A stretch of DNA of 14,365 bases, taken from assembly GCA_946415665.1 (NCBI GenBank), contig CAMKTI010000034.1, positions 1-14,365 on the forward strand, written 5' to 3'. The translations under genes were made by a program, and so were the position numbers. Shown here in pieces: positions 1 through 7,582 of this stretch. The first letter of the stretch is position 1, and each line of letters begins with the position of its first letter. The notes under the pieces were generated by a model. It saw nothing but the letters and a program-made list of their open reading frames with translations, was not told the DNA's origin and did no database searches. The DNA is from an uncultured Clostridia bacterium (lineage in GTDB: Bacteria; Bacillota; Clostridia; Lachnospirales; CAMVHY01).

Positions 1-80
1 TTTTATTTTTCTCTATTATGCTTTATTTCTCTTTTTTATCTTTTTTGTATAAACGGTGTCTAAAATATTTGGATTGTATC

Positions 81-109
81 TTGACAAATAAAAAATTTTG
101 GTTTAAAAT
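81..109 (+). promoter_or_regulatory. Sigma-70-type promoter of the first giant gene
   Basis: A perfect -35 hexamer TTGACA (81-86) is followed by a 17-base spacer and the -10 hexamer TAAAAT (104-109, five of six consensus bases). This is the best consensus match upstream of the gene at 250. Transcription would begin near 116 and give a leader of about 130 bases, which contains the hairpin at 148-172. This is a consensus match only; AT-rich DNA gives many weak ones, but a full TTGACA at 17-base spacing is less easily produced by chance. Confidence 0.6.
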
Positions 110-126
110 TATTATATTGATATAAT
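98..126 (+). promoter_or_regulatory. Overlapping second promoter with extended -10
   Basis: TGATATAAT (118-126) is a perfect -10 hexamer with an upstream TG (extended -10). A weak -35, TTGGTT (98-103), sits 17 bases upstream. It overlaps the TTGACA/TAAAAT promoter, so the two would compete for polymerase or give start sites about 17 bases apart. Extended -10 promoters need little from the -35, so the weak hexamer does not rule it out. Confidence 0.4.
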
Positions 127-147
127 AAATGACATTATTTTTTTCAA

Positions 148-172
148 GGTAGTGATAAGAGTTTACGCTATC
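148..172 (+). promoter_or_regulatory. Leader hairpin upstream of the first giant gene
   Basis: GGTAGTGATAA (148-158) can pair with TTACGCTATC (163-172), allowing two G-U pairs and one bulged A, around the 4-base loop GAGT. It lies in the predicted leader between promoter and gene. An A-run, not a U-run, follows it, so it is not an intrinsic terminator on this strand. It could affect mRNA stability or translation, but nothing shows which, and no known riboswitch class is recognised. Confidence 0.3.
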
Positions 173-230
173 AAAAAAATTTATATGTAGTAAATTTTGA
201 AGCTTATATAATTTGTGATATAATTATCAA

Positions 231-238
231 AGGGGGAG
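231..238 (+). promoter_or_regulatory. Ribosome binding site of the first giant gene
   Basis: AGGGGGAG is a strong purine Shine-Dalgarno with 11 bases between it and the ATG at 250, slightly long. An in-frame TGA at 241-243 excludes any earlier start, so 250 is the first possible start codon in this frame. Confidence 0.6.
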
Positions 239-249
239 TCTGATTAAGA

Positions 250-3200
250 ATGGAAGATGAAAATATTAAAAAGGATAATATTGTTCCTGTTTATGTAAAT
301 TATTATGGCAATAATTTTGATGAAGATGACAAAAAGTTTATAGCTCAATATAATAATTTTTCAAACAATTGTTTTGGGGATTTGTATGAACGGTATAATA
401 TAGATCCTGCCTATGTGTATAAGATGTTGAATCCTAAACAATTAAATAAACTCAAAAATAATTTTGATTACAAGAGCAGATTTAATGAAATTTTATTTTC
501 AGAAAAAAGTAACGTTGATTATGATCAACTCGTTTTACTATATGAAGTTTTTTGTTGGAATATTTTATATAAAAAAATGTTAGCGGATGAATTGTCAAAG
601 CAAGAAGAAAATAATATTGAGCAAGATAAAAGAAACAAATTTCTGAAGCAGCAAAACGAAATAATGAAAACTGCGTTTTATAAAAATTTGTTTGATGAGC
701 TTGTATATCATTTAGTGGAATATAAAAATGATGAAGATGTTATAAAATTCCTGTGGGAAAAAACTTTTGGGTCTTTAAATGATGGAAACAATAAAGATAA
801 ATTTATTGAGCTGGAAAAAGAAATTTTAGACTGTGTTAAGCAAGTATATGAAAAGGAACATCCTATAATTTGTATTGCTAACGCTGATAATGTCGATGTT
901 GCAAAAAATAAAGATAAGTATAATGAATATACTTTTGTGCAATGGAAAAAATGGGATTCATTACCGGAATTTGAAAAAGCATATGAAAAAAAGTTGCCTG
1001 ATGTGAAATTGGATGATGTGTTGTCTGTTGGTGATGACAAAATTTTTGGTAAAGAAGAAATTAAATCGATAAAAGATGATGAATCACAAGAAACGAAAAA
1101 ACTCTTGACTCAACAGATTGATGATTATTTAGACGAAAAAGATGCCGAGTATAAAAATTTTTTCACGCTTATCGATTACTATTTAGATTTTTGTTCTAAG
1201 GACCGTAACTGTCAAGCTTACTCCGCTAATAGGGAATTATTTATAGCAAAGAAATATTATTTATGGCGTTTAATAAGTAGCCATCTGAAAGTTATTTTTC
1301 AAAATGACAAACGCGATGATTTTATGAACAAGTTTAACGACAAATTTATTAAAAAAGGATATATTGAGAATGAAAACGAAGCAGAAAAAGCAGCAATTGT
1401 AGATATAATCGAACTTTCAAGTACTGTTCAATATGGTAGAATTATGACGTATGACGGAGATCGATACAAGTTAAATGATAACGAGATATATAAAAATTTG
1501 TTAGATAACAGTCAATCTGATTGTTTGGATTGGCTTGGTGGTGATTTGTTTCCAAAACACTGGGTTGATTTGATAAAAAATGAATTGGAATATAAGAATT
1601 TATGTAAGGAAATTATTTTCAAAAAGGACACTAGTGCGTTGGATGCAAAGGATTTGTCTCTGATTTTTGAAGTGTTTTTGTTCAATGTTTTATATAAAAA
1701 AATCTCTAATATTAATTTGTCAAAAGATAACGATGAAATTAGAGAAGATCTCCAGAACATTTGGGATGAAAAAATAGAAAATAGCATATTGAATCAAGGT
1801 CTTTTTGAAAAATTTAGACGAAATATCGTTAACTTTAAAGATAAAGATGATGTAATAAAATTTTTGTATAAAGAAACTTTTTATGTTATTGGAGAAGTTG
1901 CCGATAATAACAAAGTTTTTGATACAATGAAAAACGAAATTTTAAAATGCGTCGAAGCTTTGAAAGATAATAAATCTCCATTGATATTTTTTACTGATAA
2001 CAAATTTGTAAAAGAAAAATATAGTTCATATACGTATAAACCTTGTATTTTTGTATGGGAAAGGAAAGATAATTTACCAGAGCTGCGAAAAAAAACTACG
2101 ATGAGTCTAAAAGAAAATATAAAAGATGTATTGTGTGCTTTTGATGATTATATTTTTGATGATATTAATAGCCAAAAAGATAAAGAAGATATAGAGTTAC
2201 CAATTGAAAATAAAAATACAGTTATTAATGATGACATAGAAAATAAAAGTATGGATTATCTTTTGTTGTCTGAAAGTATTGGTGATTACTTGAATGAATT
2301 GAATTTAGACTCAGATGATGAAACAGCCTTTAATAAGAATGAAAATGACAATGACAATAGTCAACTAACTCCGGAGCAAAAAGTCGATAATAATTTTCTC
2401 GAACTTATTGAATATTGCTGTAGTTTTTGTGCAAAAGAACAAAAGTTGCTTGCAGAAGATAAAAATAATGGGCGGCGCCGGTTGTTTGAGGCGAAGAAAG
2501 AATATTTATTGCAATGTATAAAACAACAGTCTAAAGATTATGATAAAAATAGAATTAAAGAATTTATGATTATGTTTTGCTCTAAATTTATAGAAAATCA
2601 TAAAATAAAAGCTAATAATGAGGCTGAAAAAAAAGAAATTGCGAATTTTATTGATTGGCTCGATAGACAAGGAATTTATCCGCAAGACAGTGCTTATTTT
2701 GTTGTTTTAGGTGATAAAATATACCCTACGTCTATCAAATACACAAAGATAGTTCAAAATTTAGATATTTTTTTCGACATTGATTTGGACAAATGTACTG
2801 TTAAACTTAAAGATGAAGAGTTTCGCTCGGCAATATATAATGTTTTAAATAAATCGCATACGATTGATAGAACCGAGTTGTTTAAAAATCTTTATGAGCG
2901 CGTGATGAAAGATGAAAAAATGAATTCGGATCAGAAAAAAGAATGTTTAAACAAAATAATGCCTCAGCTTTTGAAATTTATTTCGATTTATGGATTGTTG
3001 GATGAAACAATAATGAACGATGACCCAAAGTATGTTTGTTATCGTTTAGATTATGATCGGGTGAATGAATTAACTGATTCAGAACCAAAAGTCAATGATT
3101 ATTATTTTCAAAAACTAAAAAGTGATGTTAGCCTTGGAAAAGCATATTATTATAATGATGGGAACGGAAATTTAAATCATTTAAAAAGACTCAACGCAAT

Positions 3201-5709
3201 AAAAGATATGGTTAATGATAAGAAGTTAACTCTTCGTGGAAATAATGTGGAAGTTATCAAGTTATTGATTGAACATTTTGTGACACACTCGCTTGACATC
3301 AAAAACGTTGCTGATTTTATTAAAAAGAAATATTTGCGGGCGGTTTTTGAAAAGACTGATGTAAATGATATAAAAGAGAGCGAAGAATTTAAAATTTTAA
3401 CTTTGGCTTTTGAAATTGTTTCGAGATTGGTTGGTGATGATAAAGAACATGAAGTTAAACAGTTTTTTGATGATGAAATAAAAAAGCTTTTTGGTTTGGA
3501 CGGGCTTCAAAATTCTTTATTAGACTTCATAAAGCCGATATCAAAATTTAAAGCAATAAAATTTTGTCTCAATGAAGATAAAAATAAGGATGATGTTATT
3601 AATAAATTTGTTGACAACTTTAAAGATACGATGGAAGCAACAAAAACATCAGGAAATCTTAATTCGATTGAAAAAGTTTTTACTGAGACAAAACCAGATT
3701 TTGATTTAGCAATGTCAATTTGCGAACGTATATTTGATGAAGCAACGACGTATACAACAAAACCATCTTATAAATTTTGCGAGATGGATAACCAAAGAAG
3801 ACCGCCATGGGAGTTTATGATAGAATTATTTTCGATTCTATTAAGCAATGATAATTTTAAATTAGATAGCGAAGAAAAACAGAAGCGTGTTTATGTTTTG
3901 TATCTAAAAATAATAGATTTTGGTTACAGTACAAAATCAGAAAACGAGATAAAAAAAATTCAAAATCAAATTAAAGCCAAAGTCTATGATGAATCTGGTT
4001 TTAATCTTTTAAAAGGTTATAGTGGAATAAAACACGATTACAATGCTAAAGAATTAATGACAGAATTACCTAAGTTTAAAAACTGGGTATATATCGTCAG
4101 TAGTGATAAGGATTTTTTTAAGGGTTTTATAGCTGAAATCGTTTTCCATATTGAATCTGGAGATTATAAAGGAAATGAATTTGATAAGAATAAATTTTAT
4201 GATATTTATAGCATTAAAAGTTTAGCCGGATATAAATCTTTCCAAAATGGCGGTCTATATTTCAGTCAATTGTCAAAGTTTGATAAACAGAAGCAAAGAG
4301 AATTCATATTTGACACTGATTTATTTTTAAAAATACGTAACGGTTGCTTAGATGGTTGTTTAAATGCAAATGCTTCTCTTCACAAATTTTTGTTCCAAAG
4401 TGATTTTACATTTGTTTTACCAATTGATGAAATTACGGCAGATAAAGTAAATAACGCTTTCGCACAATATTCTCAAAAACTACACAAGAATTTTGAAAAT
4501 AAAGAAGGTGCTGAATACCAAAAACTAAAAGATGATTTTTTTGGTCTATTTGCCAAATCATTGATAGGTCACTGCGAATTAATACTTTCCGACGAACAAT
4601 ATCATAAAGGCAAAAATAAAGATGAATTAAAAGATGACTATATAAAAACAATTGCTACGTTTTGTCGCGATAAAGAAACGAAAATAATTCGATCTGTTTT
4701 GGAAAATTGCACAAGGACAGCAGAAGAACAGAAAAACAAATTTATTAAGCCGTACGCAATCATCGAAGCATTATTAAATGATGAAAATTTTAAATTGGAT
4801 GCTGATAAAGCTAAGTTAATGATTAATTGGTTTAGTAAATATAATGTAGACGAGTTAGGAATTGAATTAAAAGAAAATGAAACCTATGATAATTTGGGCG
4901 TGATAAATAAATTATTTGAGAAAATAGAAAATGATTCAATTGAGTTAGAGCAAGATAAGTATACTTCTTTACTCAGGGGCAAAATCAGATTTATGCAGGT
5001 GCTTCCCGGTGAACAATGTGGTTACGAAGTACTACGAGTAAATGACGTTGATTCGGAAAATAGTAACGAGTATAAAATGATAAAATCAATCGCAAAGAAA
5101 ATTTTTGATAGGTTGGAGCAACAGCAAAAAAATATTAATAAGATTCAAGTCGCACAAAATAATATACTAGCTACAACCAACACAAATACTGTAATAGCAA
5201 TGAATGACAATGAAAGAATTTCAACCGCAGAGAAAGTTTTTGATGTGGAGCAACAGCAAAAAATATTAGTACCGTTCGAACCGAAGGCAAGAATATTCCA
5301 AAAGATACAAACAAGGCAGATGACAGAAAAGCGAAGATCTATAAAAAAACTTCGCCCCCTATTAAAAATAATTAAATGGATTAGTTTTGCATTGATTACA
5401 ATTGCCGGATTAATTTTGATTTTAAACAGTTTTATCCATATGTTTTCATTGTCGTTATTTTTATCAATTACATTGATTTTGGTTTGTATAATTTGTGATA
5501 TGGCATTGTTTGAAAATGGTCGAAAGATATTAAAAACGCTGTTGTATTGCATTTTTTGTTGTAATACAGAAACTGATGGCAACATTGGCAAAAATAATTA
5601 TTATCAGAAGGACAAAAGTTCAATTTTTGATAACCAAAATAAAATTACTGGCAATGATAACGACATAAAATTGATAGAGTCAAACCAATTCGAAAAAAAT
5701 GATGACTGA
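250..5709 (+). CDS. Giant helix-rich protein with internal duplication and C-terminal membrane hairpin (unrecognised family)
   Basis: This gene encodes 1819 residues of unknown function. The first ~400 residues are repeated, in diverged form, over residues ~435-850. Matching landmarks are 88 and 463 (LVLLYEVF / LSLIFEVF), 163 and 534 (DVIKFLW / DVIKFLY), ~303 and ~715 (NFFTLIDYYLDFCSK / NFLELIEYCCSFCAK), 358 and 772 (FMNKFNDKFI / FMIMFCSKFI), and 376 and 790 (NEAEK in both). The second copy carries an extra acidic linker around 660-710. Residues ~850-1690 look helical and hydrophilic without an identified domain. A small repeat (FDRLEQQQK / FDVEQQQK) lies 44 codons apart near 1620-1670. There is no N-terminal signal. 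A basic stretch ending at W1710 precedes two hydrophobic segments (about 1710-1729 and 1732-1749), then a ~70-residue polar tail. The positive-inside rule places the bulk of the protein in the cytoplasm, anchored by a hairpin. It has its own promoters, ribosome site and terminator. A scaffold, toxin or host-interaction role is possible but unsupported. Confidence 0.9.
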   Translation: MEDENIKKDNIVPVYVNYYGNNFDEDDKKFIAQYNNFSNNCFGDLYERYNIDPAYVYKMLNPKQLNKLKNNFDYKSRFNEILFSEKSNVDYDQLVLLYEVFCWNILYKKMLADELSKQEENNIEQDKRNKFLKQQNEIMKTAFYKNLFDELVYHLVEYKNDEDVIKFLWEKTFGSLNDGNNKDKFIELEKEILDCVKQVYEKEHPIICIANADNVDVAKNKDKYNEYTFVQWKKWDSLPEFEKAYEKKLPDVKLDDVLSVGDDKIFGKEEIKSIKDDESQETKKLLTQQIDDYLDEKDAEYKNFFTLIDYYLDFCSKDRNCQAYSANRELFIAKKYYLWRLISSHLKVIFQNDKRDDFMNKFNDKFIKKGYIENENEAEKAAIVDIIELSSTVQYGRIMTYDGDRYKLNDNEIYKNLLDNSQSDCLDWLGGDLFPKHWVDLIKNELEYKNLCKEIIFKKDTSALDAKDLSLIFEVFLFNVLYKKISNINLSKDNDEIREDLQNIWDEKIENSILNQGLFEKFRRNIVNFKDKDDVIKFLYKETFYVIGEVADNNKVFDTMKNEILKCVEALKDNKSPLIFFTDNKFVKEKYSSYTYKPCIFVWERKDNLPELRKKTTMSLKENIKDVLCAFDDYIFDDINSQKDKEDIELPIENKNTVINDDIENKSMDYLLLSESIGDYLNELNLDSDDETAFNKNENDNDNSQLTPEQKVDNNFLELIEYCCSFCAKEQKLLAEDKNNGRRRLFEAKKEYLLQCIKQQSKDYDKNRIKEFMIMFCSKFIENHKIKANNEAEKKEIANFIDWLDRQGIYPQDSAYFVVLGDKIYPTSIKYTKIVQNLDIFFDIDLDKCTVKLKDEEFRSAIYNVLNKSHTIDRTELFKNLYERVMKDEKMNSDQKKECLNKIMPQLLKFISIYGLLDETIMNDDPKYVCYRLDYDRVNELTDSEPKVNDYYFQKLKSDVSLGKAYYYNDGNGNLNHLKRLNAIKDMVNDKKLTLRGNNVEVIKLLIEHFVTHSLDIKNVADFIKKKYLRAVFEKTDVNDIKESEEFKILTLAFEIVSRLVGDDKEHEVKQFFDDEIKKLFGLDGLQNSLLDFIKPISKFKAIKFCLNEDKNKDDVINKFVDNFKDTMEATKTSGNLNSIEKVFTETKPDFDLAMSICERIFDEATTYTTKPSYKFCEMDNQRRPPWEFMIELFSILLSNDNFKLDSEEKQKRVYVLYLKIIDFGYSTKSENEIKKIQNQIKAKVYDESGFNLLKGYSGIKHDYNAKELMTELPKFKNWVYIVSSDKDFFKGFIAEIVFHIESGDYKGNEFDKNKFYDIYSIKSLAGYKSFQNGGLYFSQLSKFDKQKQREFIFDTDLFLKIRNGCLDGCLNANASLHKFLFQSDFTFVLPIDEITADKVNNAFAQYSQKLHKNFENKEGAEYQKLKDDFFGLFAKSLIGHCELILSDEQYHKGKNKDELKDDYIKTIATFCRDKETKIIRSVLENCTRTAEEQKNKFIKPYAIIEALLNDENFKLDADKAKLMINWFSKYNVDELGIELKENETYDNLGVINKLFEKIENDSIELEQDKYTSLLRGKIRFMQVLPGEQCGYEVLRVNDVDSENSNEYKMIKSIAKKIFDRLEQQQKNINKIQVAQNNILATTNTNTVIAMNDNERISTAEKVFDVEQQQKILVPFEPKARIFQKIQTRQMTEKRRSIKKLRPLLKIIKWISFALITIAGLILILNSFIHMFSLSLFLSITLILVCIICDMALFENGRKILKTLLYCIFCCNTETDGNIGKNNYYQKDKSSIFDNQNKITGNDNDIKLIESNQFEKNDD

Positions 5710-5732
5710 ATTGATTTTTATAAAAAAAAATT

Positions 5733-5756
5733 AAAGAGCTATGTAGCTCTTTTTTT
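5733..5756 (+). terminator. Rho-independent terminator of the first giant gene
   Basis: AAAGAGCT (5733-5740) and AGCTCTTT (5745-5752) form a perfect 8-bp stem around the loop ATGT. The 3' arm runs into a T-tract (5750-5756). It starts 23 bases after the TGA at 5707-5709, which confirms that TGA is the true end of the gene. A preceding A-run (5722-5730) could extend the stem against the T-tract. Confidence 0.85.
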
Positions 5757-5774
5757 GTGTAAAAAAATTTGAAC

Positions 5775-5818
5775 GCGATAATAAATTTGCTTATGGATAA
5801 AAAATTTATTTGTATCGC
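5775..5818. repeat. Long imperfect inverted repeat in the spacer before folC
   Basis: GCGATAATAAATTT (5775-5788) pairs with AAATTTAT (5802-5809) plus TATCGC (5813-5818). All 14 bases of the left arm are matched, with one 3-base bulge (TTG, 5810-5812) on the right arm and a 13-base loop. It is not followed by a T-tract on either side, so it is not a simple terminator. It lies between the first gene's terminator and the presumed folC promoter. It could be a structured RNA end, a protein-binding site or a miniature element, but no second copy occurs in this window. Confidence 0.5.
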
Positions 5819-5869
5819 CGAAATTAATTTATCTGTAATAATTTTTTTTGATGACGCTCTAAAAAAATG

Positions 5870-5898
5870 TTGTTCGCGAATTTTTAATTTGTTAAAAT
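5870..5898 (+). promoter_or_regulatory. Possible folC promoter
   Basis: TTGTTC (5870-5875), a 17-base spacer and TAAAAT (5893-5898). The -10 matches five of six bases and the -35 three of six. Transcription would start near 5905, giving a leader of about 110 bases with the inverted repeat at 5929-5972. It is the best-spaced pair seen after the upstream terminator, but the -35 is weak. Confidence 0.35.
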
Positions 5899-5928
5899 GC
5901 ACGAGATAGAAAATGATATTTTGTTTGG

Positions 5929-5972
5929 ATAAATCTTTTATTATAAAGTTATATCTGCTCAGATAGATTTAT
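5929..5972 (+). promoter_or_regulatory. Nested inverted repeats in the folC leader
   Basis: ATAAATCT (5929-5936) and AGATTTAT (5965-5972) are perfect complements and enclose a second small palindrome, ATCTGCTCAGAT (5953-5964). The outer right arm runs into a T-rich stretch, so an attenuator-like hairpin before folC is conceivable. The stem is AT-rich with a long loop, making it weak. It does not resemble a tetrahydrofolate riboswitch. Confidence 0.25.
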
Positions 5973-6001
5973 TTTTTATTTATGAAGAAAAATATTTTTT
6001 T

Positions 6002-6009
6002 GGGGTGAT
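6002..6009 (+). promoter_or_regulatory. Ribosome binding site that decides the folC start
   Basis: GGGGTGAT matches the 16S 3'-end complement GGAGGTGAT at nearly every base. The GTG within it (6005-6007) is in frame with folC and could be mistaken for the start. As a Shine-Dalgarno it positions the TTG at 6014 with 8 bases after the GG core, the optimal distance, so the TTG is preferred. Confidence 0.65.
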
Positions 6010-6013
6010 TTAT

Positions 6014-7324
6014 TTGATAGACATAGAAAAATTTTTTAGCGGGTTTTTAAATATGACAAAAAATCCAACTCTTGACGCCATGAAATTTTTTATGGATGTA
6101 TATGATCATGTTGATGAGAAATTAAAAATTATTCATGTAGCCGGAACAAATGGAAAAGGTGCTTGTGTTGAAATGATGGCGAATATTTTGATTGAAAATG
6201 GTTATTCAGTTGGGAAATTTATGTCGCCGCATTTAATAAAATATAACGAGCGGATAAATATAAATAACGAAGATATTTCGGATTTAGATTTGAGCGATTT
6301 AATAATAGAGATCATGCCACATATTGATTTTTATAATCAAAATCATGAAAGAAAAGTTACGCTTTTTGAAATCGAAACGACGTTGGCGCTAGTTTATTTT
6401 TATAGAAAAAAAGTTGATTTTGTGATATTGGAAACAGGTTTGGGCGGCTTACATGATTGTACAAATATAATTAAAAAGCCATTGATATCGATTATTACTT
6501 CGATAGGTTTTGATCATGTAAATATTTTGGGTAATAGTTTAGTCGAAATAGCTCAACAAAAAGCCGGGATTATTAAAAAAAATTCTCGGACGGTATTTTT
6601 TGAACAGAACGAACAGGTTAATAAAATTATTTCTGGTACGGCACAAGGTCGACAAAATAAATTATTTTTTATAAATAAAAATGAAATCAAAAATTATAGT
6701 TTTGATTTTGATTATCAAAGATTTAGCTATAAAGAATTTAAAAATGTAATGTTAAATTTAAAAGGTAAAAATCAAGTTAAAATAGCTTGTTTGTGTTTGG
6801 AAAGCGTAAAAATTTTAAGACGCATGGGTTATAAAATTTATAAAAAAAATATTGTACATGCTTTAAAAAATATTGTGCATAGGGCACGATTTGAAATTTT
6901 AAATCAAGAGCCGTTAATTATTTTTGATGGAGCACATAATAAACCTGCTATAAAAAATTTAATGTCAACGATAAATATGTATTACAAAAATAATTTGGCT
7001 AGAAATTATTTGATTTGTATTTTAAAACGTAAAGATTATTTTGGCATGTTAAAAATTTTGTTGGAAGAAGAATATAATTCGCGAGCAAATTTTATTTTTA
7101 TAAATGTTAATAACGAGCAAAAAGATTTTTTTGTTCCGGCAAAAGAGTTATATGAAATTGCAGATGAAATTAAAAATCCAAATCAAAAAATATATATAAA
7201 AACTTTTGACGAGGCAGTAGGTGATGTATTTAAAAATAATAAAGAAAAAATTAATTTTGTTACGGGAAGTTTTTACGTATACGGTGAAATTATTAGGGCG
7301 ATAAAAGCGTTGACAGATTTATAA
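6014..7324 (+). CDS. folC: Bifunctional dihydrofolate/folylpolyglutamate synthase FolC
   Basis: FolC is a cytoplasmic Mur-ligase-family enzyme that uses ATP to add glutamate to folates, and in many bacteria also to dihydropteroate. This keeps folates in the cell and makes them good cofactors. From the TTG start it is 436 residues, a normal length. Visible motifs are the ATP-binding loop HVAGTNGKG (41-49), SPHL (71-74) followed by NERI, ETGLGG (140-145), the QQKAGIIK segment with the lysine (183) that is carbamylated in studied relatives, DGAHN (305-309) at the start of the C-terminal domain, and TGSFYVYGE near the end. The arginine usual after GLGG (GLGGR.D.TN) is a leucine here, with D and TN kept. 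An alternative GTG start at 6005 adds three residues but lies inside the ribosome site. It stands alone between two giant unrelated genes, with no other folate gene in view and no clear terminator after it. Confidence 0.95.
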   Translation: MIDIEKFFSGFLNMTKNPTLDAMKFFMDVYDHVDEKLKIIHVAGTNGKGACVEMMANILIENGYSVGKFMSPHLIKYNERININNEDISDLDLSDLIIEIMPHIDFYNQNHERKVTLFEIETTLALVYFYRKKVDFVILETGLGGLHDCTNIIKKPLISIITSIGFDHVNILGNSLVEIAQQKAGIIKKNSRTVFFEQNEQVNKIISGTAQGRQNKLFFINKNEIKNYSFDFDYQRFSYKEFKNVMLNLKGKNQVKIACLCLESVKILRRMGYKIYKKNIVHALKNIVHRARFEILNQEPLIIFDGAHNKPAIKNLMSTINMYYKNNLARNYLICILKRKDYFGMLKILLEEEYNSRANFIFINVNNEQKDFFVPAKELYEIADEIKNPNQKIYIKTFDEAVGDVFKNNKEKINFVTGSFYVYGEIIRAIKALTDL

Positions 7325-7330
7325 ACTTAA

Positions 7331-7413
7331 ATTTCTGAGCATATAAAGAATCTAGCTTGTAATGATTTTTGTAATACATATCAAATAAATAAAATGCTCA
7401 GCGAAGTTATTTA
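7331..7413 (+). pseudogene. Decayed fragment of a paralogue of the second giant gene
   Basis: This spacer stretch resembles the gene starting at 7583. Bases 7371-7412 align without gaps to 7719-7760 at about 34 of 42 identical positions. The encoded peptide NTYQINKMLSEVI matches NTCQINSMLSEVI of that gene at 11 of 13 residues and is then cut by TAA at 7412-7414. Two of the four changed codons are synonymous (TTA/CTC, AGT/AGC), as expected of sequence that was once coding. With one codon missing, similarity continues weakly upstream to about 7331 (ISEH.. against LSVEEV..). There is no start codon or ribosome site. It shares folC's frame but lies beyond the folC stop and a further TAA at 7328. 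I read it as the remnant of a tandem duplicate. Confidence 0.6.
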
Positions 7414-7523
7414 AAATAATAATTTTTCTATATGAACTTGTCGCATTATATCGAACGTTAGCAAAATTGTGTGTCTAGAATTTTAATAAAATCAACTGAA
7501 TTATATTTTAGTTTATAAAAATA

Positions 7524-7552
7524 TTGGCAAATAAAGAATTGTATGTTATAAT
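7524..7552 (+). promoter_or_regulatory. Near-consensus promoter of the second giant gene
   Basis: TTGGCA (7524-7529, five of six), a 17-base spacer and a perfect TATAAT (7547-7552), with TG one base upstream of the -10 (TGTTATAAT, extended -10). The expected start near 7559 leaves a leader of about 24 bases holding only the ribosome site. This is the strongest promoter in the window by consensus and implies transcription independent of folC. Confidence 0.7.
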
Positions 7553-7566
7553 AAATAATATTTAAG

Positions 7567-7574
7567 AAGGAGGG
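7567..7574 (+). promoter_or_regulatory. Strong ribosome binding site of the second giant gene
   Basis: AAGGAGGG contains the full AGGAGG core (7568-7573), 9 bases before the ATG at 7583. This near-ideal site fixes the start of the gene and argues that the broken gene downstream was recently functional, or still is. Confidence 0.8.
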
Positions 7575-7582
7575 ATATTGAT

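Noticed and set aside
197..224. Third promoter candidate, TTGAAG-16-TATAAT with extended TG, upstream of the first giant gene
   Set aside because: Its start site would fall at about 231, inside the ribosome binding site at 231-238, leaving almost no leader. The two promoters farther upstream fit better.
2461..2485. GC-rich patch (GGGCGGCGCCGG) inside the first giant gene
   Set aside because: It simply encodes a GRRR stretch in frame. No sign of an insertion boundary or a separate element was found.
250..5709. Alternative genetic code (TGA as tryptophan), as in mycoplasmas, because of the AT richness
   Set aside because: TGG is used for tryptophan, and the TGA at 5707 is followed immediately by a rho-independent terminator, so TGA acts as a stop.
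5145..5902. Reverse-strand open frames of 148 and 85 codons around the end of the first giant gene
   Set aside because: The longer one overlaps a well-supported + strand gene. The other also spans its terminator and the stem-loop spacer. Neither has a ribosome site, and both look like AT-rich shadows.
5757..6004. Folate-sensing (tetrahydrofolate) riboswitch before folC
   Set aside because: The spacer has stem-loops but none of the GC-rich conserved sequence expected of known tetrahydrofolate riboswitches.
7335..7401. 8-bp inverted repeat CTGAGCAT / ATGCTCAG after folC as a possible folC terminator
   Set aside because: The loop is 51 bases and no T-tract follows the right arm. The right arm lies within the decayed coding fragment, so it is probably chance.
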